From Stromatinia cepivora (taxonomy: Eukaryota > Ascomycota > Leotiomycetes > Helotiales > Sclerotiniaceae), in the NCBI GenBank assembly GCA_014898415.1, contig RCTD01000016.1, forward strand, positions 124,001 to 188,000: 64,000 bases of DNA, written 5' to 3'. The notes beneath the pieces are model-generated. The model searched no databases, was not told the DNA's origin, and worked only from the letters and a program-made list of their open reading frames with translations. This document shows positions 58,001 to 64,000 of this stretch, one piece after another. The position numbers and the translations under genes were made by a program. Positions within the stretch are counted from its first letter, which is position 1, and every line of letters begins with the position of its first letter.

Positions 58001-60299
58001 ATGGATTCTGAGGGATTTGGATCATCATTTCCATCCCCGAGAGTCCCGGAAGATCCCCTCGCAATGTTCTTTGACTTTGGAACACCGGTTCAGGAAGCCC
58101 AGAATATCTATAAAAACACGGCTCAAAGACACGAGTCTAGAGGTGGTATCAGGGTCTCTTTAGCATGTGTTCCGGTATGTTGAGACTATGTTTTACCCCT
58201 CAGTATACTAATTATTGAATAGTGCCGAAGTCGTCATGTAAAATGCGGAGCAGAAATGCCTTCGTGCAGTCGTTGTCAGCAAGATGATAAGCCATGTTTC
58301 TATGCGAAATCACGAAGAGGCATGCGAGACAAGAATGCCTCTCGAAAAAGAAGCTCAGCAAAAGAACAATTTAGAGGGCGTTCTGTTGGAGCAGAGCAAG
58401 GAGGATATTCTACTCCAGCAGGAAGTCTTGTTGAAAACTCATCTAGTGAATCATGGACAGGCGCAGTTTCTGATGCTCCCATGAGCCCTGGTAGCTCTTC
58501 TTCAAGACTAAACAATGTTAAGCCCGTAGACCCAAGAAGATTGATCGATCTTTACTACAAGTTTGTCAATCTGGACGCTTCAACGTATCATATCGCTGAC
58601 GGTTCGATAGTTTCTTCCACAAAGCCCATCCTTATGTCATTCCGAAACATCATTTTCTGAGCAGACTGAAATCTGATCCAGACTCCCTTAATAACCTTCT
58701 ATCAGTAATGCAATATATTGGATCACTCTATGCACCTGATCTCCCATCAGCAGAATTCAGAGCTATAGCTTTAAGCCAACTAGATTTACCAAGTCTACCA
58801 CAAAATGGCTTTAGCGTTCAAGCTTTGCTTCTACTAGCCATTGCCATCCACGCAGAAGACGAAAGAGGAAAGGCACGTGTCATTTTAGATAGGAATATAT
58901 GTATGGCGTTGGATATCGGCATGAATCATCGAACTTTTGCTGGAGTGGAAAGAGACCCGATGTTAGCTGAGAGCTGGAGGAGAACCTATTGGGGGCTGTA
59001 TGTTCTCGATGGTGTATTTTCTGGTATTGCTTGTGCTTCTAGTTTTATGTAAGTGGCCTTGCAGGAGCGATTTTAATGTCTCGGACTATGCGTTAACATA
59101 TTCTAGCTTATCCGCGGTTGAATCACACGTAGATCTACCTTGTGAAGCCCACGAATATGAAAGCGGAGTATGTCATTTCACTTACTTTACACTTCTCCTC
59201 ACTCATAGCCGAAGATTCTAATCCTCTCTAGCATATTCCAAGACCTCGCACCCTTTCTGAATATGACTCCCGTGATTTCGAAGACGAAATCCCAATCTTC
59301 TCCTCTTTCACATACCTTATTGACCTCGTCCGCATCATTGGTACCATTCTTAGCATCAACGATATCACAGGCAAGAATCTTGAACCCGCTGTTACGAACG
59401 CCGATGCTATGCTTGTTAATTGGAAACTTCATTTACCAGTGGAAAAACAAGGGGTGGTGGATAAGAACGAGGAAGTAGATGAGTTGTTATTTCAGGCACA
59501 GAATTTGTTACAGACGTATGTTTTGTCCATTTTGCGTCAATCTCTGTCTATTAGCTAGTTTTATGTGGAAATATGACATTAACCAAATAATCACAGGCTC
59601 CTAGTAGTTATCCACCGCCCCCTTTCACGCCTCTATCATTCACCACTCGAGAAAATCTCCCGCTGCGCACCACCACCACCTACATCTCCCCCAACCGGCA
59701 ACGAAGATCTAACTCGCTGGTTACACACCAAGAAAACCACCGAAGCGGCTCAAACTGCTATAAATCTATATGCACTCCCAAGTCCGATATTATTGCATAC
59801 GCCATTAGGTATCTGTGGAATCACAAAGGCAACGCTAGCAAATTTAAGCGCGTGTGCATATGTGTATGATAACAGGGGAGATGAATGCAGAGGTGAACGC
59901 GAGGGAAAAGAATCCACCGAGTGGAGGATGGCGAGAGATAGGATAAGATTGGGATTGGGCGCTACGAAGGTACTAGCAGGTGTTTGGGAGGGTGCGAGGG
60001 GAACGGAAAGGGAATTGAAGATTATTGCTAGAGGAGTCTTTGAAAATACAAGTACGGGCGTGGAGAGGAGTAGGGGGAGTACACCGGGGATAGGAGCGGG
60101 GATGGGGAATACGTCGATTCATGGGGCGTTTGCGGAGCGTAGGATGGGATTTAAGGGGACGGGTGGACATGTAATGGAAGGAGACTTTGAGGAGGATTTT
60201 AGGGTGGGGGAATTGGAGTATCTGGGCATTCTGAATGGGTTGGCTGTGGGGACAAATACTGGGATTGTAGGGAGTGGTGGGACTTCCAATGGTTGTTGA
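58001..60299 (+). CDS. Zn2Cys6 (GAL4-type) transcription factor
   Basis: Six exons join in frame: 58001-58174, 58223-58560, 58611-59048, 59107-59167, 59232-59515 and 59597-60299, giving 665 aa. The zinc cluster is complete only after splicing intron 1: ACVPCRSRHVKCGAEMPSC followed by SRCQQDDKPC, that is C-x2-C-x6-C-x6-C-x2-C-x6-C at residues 57-83, followed by basic residues. The fungal transcription factor domain spans about 165-430, with DLYYNFFHKAHPYVIP, MQYIGSLYAPDLPS, ALDIGMNHRTFA and SWRRTYWGLYVLDG. The C-terminal exon adds TRWLHTKKTTEAAQTAINL and a Gly/Arg-rich stretch. Introns are 48-81 bp with clear branch motifs (ACTAAT, GCTGAC). It is a nuclear DNA-binding regulator; its targets are unknown, and no biosynthetic cluster lies beside it in the window. 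Confidence 0.88.
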
Positions 60300-61423
60300 G
60301 AAGTGAAGAAGAGAAAAGAAAGATTGAGTTCAACACTGCTGGAAACGGTGATGATTCGTTTTATGAGGGAATGAAAGTGCTTGGATAAATAACGAAGTGG
60401 TATAAATGTCATATGAGCTAGGTGCGGAGCTATAGAAAGGCTATTTCTTTTTTACAATTGTGATTAATCTTCGCACTTGATCTTCGCACTTGTAGCCCTA
60501 GCTATCAAAGCTATTGTCATATTTTGATGTTGGAGGCGTTTTGTGACTGGAGAGCTCCGGGCAATCCCACCCGAACTTTCGGCTTTGCTCGACCCTCAAT
60601 ATTGTGATTACCGTGACATGACTCGAGTGTTGGGAAAGAAATTGAGGCCAGGCAGCCGTCACAAATACGAGTTTGTATTTTTCGGCGTGGGTAAAAGCAG
60701 CGGAAGCGATTTGGAGCTTCTAAAATTTTTAAACGGTTCTGAGAAACTGAGAAACGAAGTGACGCAGGATAAAATGCCCAATTCAAACGTACTATTTGGT
60801 ACGCACACTACTATTTTGTGAGTGAGGGAAGAACTGAGATTCCACTGACGTCGAGCACCCTCAGTGTCAACAGTAGAGCTACAACTTAAACCTCGTAAGC
60901 GTACAAGTTTGTGAACTGAACACTGGAAATTTAATCGGCAATAGGGCTTCAGCTTTAACATATACACAGGCCTGATAGTACAAGACTTGGTATGAGTACC
61001 GGTACCGAATTGTACCTGTCTCAACTAGTCAGAGCTCAACACTCAGAACCGGCAGTATCGATATGGATGATATTTTGATATCCGCGGGGTAGGGTTGAGG
61101 TGCAAGCACTATATATAAACAGCTTACACCCGCAGCCACTCGTTCATGAAATATTAATTTCAAGAATCAACAGACAACTTGTGAGCACTGTTAGTCAAAT
61201 ACCGAGAGCATCCTGGCAAGCTCACTACATAGGGGTTAAACAACAATACAGTTCGTTTGCGCACATACTCAAGAACCTTTTGGATTCACCTCATTTGCAA
61301 ATTGACTTTCGATACATTGGTCACGTGATCACGCGACGGCTATCACATTCGCTCAAACTCCAATTCCTACCAGGAAGGAACCAAAAGGAACAAAAACTTG
61401 GCTTTCCTCATTTCGATCACCGA
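60300..61423. other. Intergenic
   Basis: A frame at 60543-60821 lacks an ATG and a domain and may be a relic (RVLGKKLRPGSRHKYEFVFF). No other feature. The segment before 61424 is the likely promoter of the next gene. Confidence 0.4.
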
Positions 61424-62582
61424 GAAATTTCCATGGAGAACAACCATCTTCCCAGCTTCTTCCTTTCATCTCACAAAGGCGAATGGGTACGTGTGTTTGT
61501 TTTGTGTGGTAAACCTTCATGATCACTAACGTAACTCTGCTCACACAACGAAATTGAGCTGTGCTCTTCACGATCAAACGATTAAGAGCGTTGTTCAAAT
61601 CACCCATATTTCCAAACTATAGTTCTTTAGCCCCATAGACTCATTTTCTTGGTAGGACCTTAGAGGTGGAAGGTATTGTAACTGAATTGGAGAATGGGCA
61701 AATCTTCGCGGAGCCATTTATTTTCAGCGACATAATCACAAGTAAGTCGGGAGTCATTGCCAAATGAGCCATACATATACATTTTCACTAATTTTCTCGA
61801 AGGCGTCGATGATTCAAAGTTAGCAACCATAAAAGAGGATTCAGACCGACTGAGCGTTGTTGGAGAGATCATGGTGAAAGTCTATCGTAAAAGTGCGAGC
61901 CTTCGAGTGCCTGCCAAACCACGCTCTCAAATAATAAAGCTCAAAGCCGATACACCAATACCGGTGCACGAAAAGGCGCTCAAGGGACAGGCTATGTCAC
62001 ATGGTACCACGTGAGTTAGCTCCTGATACCACAAAGCCCGCATGCTATATAAGAAGAGGTAGTCTAACGAGTAATCTTGAATTAGACTAGGAGTTCCTCA
62101 AGCCGTGATGAAAGGTGAAAAATATCATTCGCAATATCTGGACGGAAGAGACTACCCAATTGCCATCTACCGATTTAAGTATAGGTCTAAGAGTGAGCAT
62201 CATACGTTCACCCTCGTATTTTGCTAATAGTGCAGAGTCTCTTCAATCTCTCTTGATACTAGAGAGAACCCCAGAGCCATCCCCTTTTCCCTCCCCTTCT
62301 CCAATTCTGAATGGAGCTTCAGGATCTTTTGATCTTGATAATCTCGATGCAACCCAGAATGCCAAGCTTCAAGAGTTTTAGGGAACTTTGGTGGTATGAT
62401 CCATCCATGATTATTTCTACCCCCGCTAACTTAATCTTTATCAGGGAACTGGCACTCAATCCAATGAGGAGAGGAAGATCAAGCGGGAAAGAGAGGAAGG
62501 TGGCAGTGGACTTAAGTCGAGCAAGCGATCAAGAAAGGGCAAACGTGTGGAAATTGATCTGACAGGAGATGATTCCGATTGA
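61424..62582 (+). CDS. DUF7918-like protein, copy 1, with an in-frame stop
   Basis: Supported exons are 61656-61741, 61803-62010, 62086-62192, 62236-62393 and 62445-62582, phase-consistent with clean GT-AG borders. The 5' end is uncertain; ATG at 61424 (MENNHLPSFFLSSHKGEW) is the best candidate, but exons between 61478 and 61656 are not resolved. Recognisable family segments are GEIMVKVYRKS, VHEKALKGQAMSHG, YLDGRDYPIAIYRFKYRS and SLQSLLILERTPEP. The final exon encodes KIKREREEGG, a basic KRSRKGKR cluster and VEIDLTGDDSD. A TAG at 62379-62381 interrupts the frame after AKLQEF, before the last intron, so the basic/acidic tail would be lost. Function is unknown; nuclear location is suggested by the tail. 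It could be a recent pseudogene or a sequence error. Confidence 0.65.
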
Positions 62583-63611
62583 GTCGAGCGAATCTTTACA
62601 ATTTTTTCCGAGCCACTCTGGGTCGCATGGGGCGTTGCTGTAACGGTTTGTACCGATCTAGTATCAACGGTGATCAATCAGTATTTACAAAAGTGGTGCT
62701 TGAGATGGCTACAGTTTACTAATTAGGAAATAAAGCTATAGGTAGCTAAAGGATAGCAAAATATCTAGTCATCTACTTGTGACGAGAAATAACACACAAT
62801 AAACATTTATTTCCATGTCATCAGGCTTGATTGATAGCAATTATGAAGAAGGCATGCAGTGGAACCTGCGATATACTGACATTAATTTCCATGTCATACA
62901 TCAGCTTTGAGTCAAAGCAATTATGGAGCGGACATGAAGAGGATTCTACAATATACTACTCGTAATATTAATATAGAAACATTACCCGGGATGACACATC
63001 TAAAAAAAAAAAAATCTTGGTGTATCAAAAACCTTATTCAACACAACTATCCAGAAGCTCCCCCGTTTGCCATAAACAGCGACGACTAGGATAAGCATGC
63101 ATACAAGCCCATCAACCTGTGGTGCAATGCTTCGACTCCGGTTTTGTGACACTCGGAGCATCTCTGGACCGACGAATTGGCGAGAGGAAAGATGGCTTTG
63201 CTGCAAGCTGGAACCCGGGAACCCGCTTGAATGGTAATAAGATACTTTTGAAGAGCTTTGAAAACGCCCTACCAAAAAATATGCCTCAATTTGATAGATA
63301 TGCACTATTCATTCAATGTTTAATGTGGTAGATTGTAAAATTAATGCTTGAGATCTGTGGTACTAAGAAAGTAAATGTCGTTGTATAAAAGTCCGCCGGA
63401 CTAGATGAAGCCATAATTCATTCCTTCGCTGATACGACGCCATCAATCTGCCCCTGCCATTATCTCCGTTGCGCCATTGTATCCGATAAATATCTTCCCG
63501 CACCTAAGAAATAAATAGGGTATATCAGATCAACCAAAGATCGAGCAATGGCCGACCCCGGAACGTAACAAGGAAAATGAAAATGATATCTCCTGTAATG
63601 TGGATCCATTT
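62583..63611. other. Convergent intergenic region
   Basis: Lies between the 3' ends of the two DUF7918-like genes. A short repeat occurs twice (TTTCCATGTCAT at 62810-62820 and 62887-62897). No gene was supported; the frames here are short. Confidence 0.5.
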
Positions 63612-64000
63612 CTACTCATCTCCGTCAGAATCCGCAGTGAGATCAATGAAATGTGTAGTTTTAGACTTCTTTCGTCGTCCTTGGTTTGAACTGCCTTCTC
63701 CAATATCCCGCTCGCGTTTGATTTTTCTCTCGGGAGTGTTGGATGCACGGTTCTACAGTAAGATTAGCTTATGTATGGATTCGTTATCGTTAAGCTACCT
63801 ACAGCAATCCCTTCATTGCGTAGAAACGCCTTGAGTCGTTCCCGTTGAGCAGTTGATAAATTCTCGAGATCAACGTCTAGTTCTGGGCCTGGGGTTGGGC
63901 TGTCCTCTAACTCAGGAGTTCGCTCAATGATCAATAACTGCTTGAGAGATTCTGTATCGACGTTAGTAATGATTCCCCACCCAGCTATTTTGTATTGCAC
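63612..64000 (-). CDS. DUF7918-like protein, copy 2, partial at the window edge
   Basis: The two last exons are visible on the minus strand: 63951-63803 and 63752-63612, joined by a 50-bp intron (GTAGGT donor, CTGTAG acceptor). Another intron (branch TACTAAC, acceptor ATACAG) leads right and out of the window. The exons encode SLKQLLIIERTPELEDSP, LSTAQRERLKAFLRNEGIA, then TPERKIKRERDIG, a basic GRRKKSK cluster and HFIDLTADSDGDE. They parallel copy 1 exon for exon, without its premature stop. The hydrophobic-IDLT-acidic ending resembles a SUMO-interacting motif. The N-terminal domain lies beyond position 64000. Confidence 0.7.

Noticed and set aside
1..64000. CRISPR array, bacterial operon or phage system
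   Set aside because: No regularly spaced repeats, ribosome binding sites or phage-like genes; introns and LTR elements show eukaryotic DNA.
1..64000. tRNA or rRNA genes
   Set aside because: No cloverleaf-compatible B-box with acceptor pairing was noticed by eye; a tRNAscan run would settle it.

Overview
This is eukaryotic nuclear DNA from a filamentous ascomycete, most likely a leotiomycete of the Botrytis/Sclerotinia type. The reasons are short GT-AG introns with CTAAC/CTGAC-like branch points, a Zn2Cys6 regulator, PEX2, a fungal DUF7918-like gene pair, Ty3/gypsy and Ty1/copia elements, and extreme AT-rich blocks whose differences from an intact copy are C-to-T and G-to-A changes, the mark of repeat-induced point mutation (RIP). 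The species is an inference.

Positions 1-30975 are one nest of LTR retrotransposons. Layer A is an old RIP-mutated gypsy copy on the minus strand. It is cut into 1-736, 19018-19467 and 26194-30975, and its 3' end lies left of the window. Layer B (737-19013, 292-bp LTRs) is a different RIP-mutated gypsy element, minus strand, inserted into A. Layer D (19468-26193, 199-bp LTRs, target duplication AATAG) is a RIP-mutated copia element, minus strand, also inserted into A. Layer C (8153-15205) is an intact plus-strand chromovirus inserted into B, with identical 282-bp LTRs, duplication AATAA and open gag and pol. C belongs to the same family as A. It carries a self-priming primer site of the Tf1/sushi kind and a -1 frameshift signal at the gag-pol junction.

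Positions 30976-45600 are a gene-poor border: a gene fragment abutting the nest, a 340-codon orphan gene, a 5'-truncated gypsy element (34723 to about 37350) carrying an accessory antisense ORF, a four-exon orphan gene, a broken kinase-like gene and a small Cys-rich protein.

Positions 45600-64000 are ordinary gene space: an 834-aa conserved fungal protein with repeat-rich disordered regions, a multi-pass FAR-17a/AIG1-like membrane protein, the peroxisomal RING protein PEX2, a six-exon Zn2Cys6 transcription factor, and two convergent DUF7918-like paralogues with acidic SUMO-interaction-like tails. One paralogue has an in-frame stop and the other runs off the right edge. Exon coordinates were built by hand from frame, splice consensus and protein similarity.
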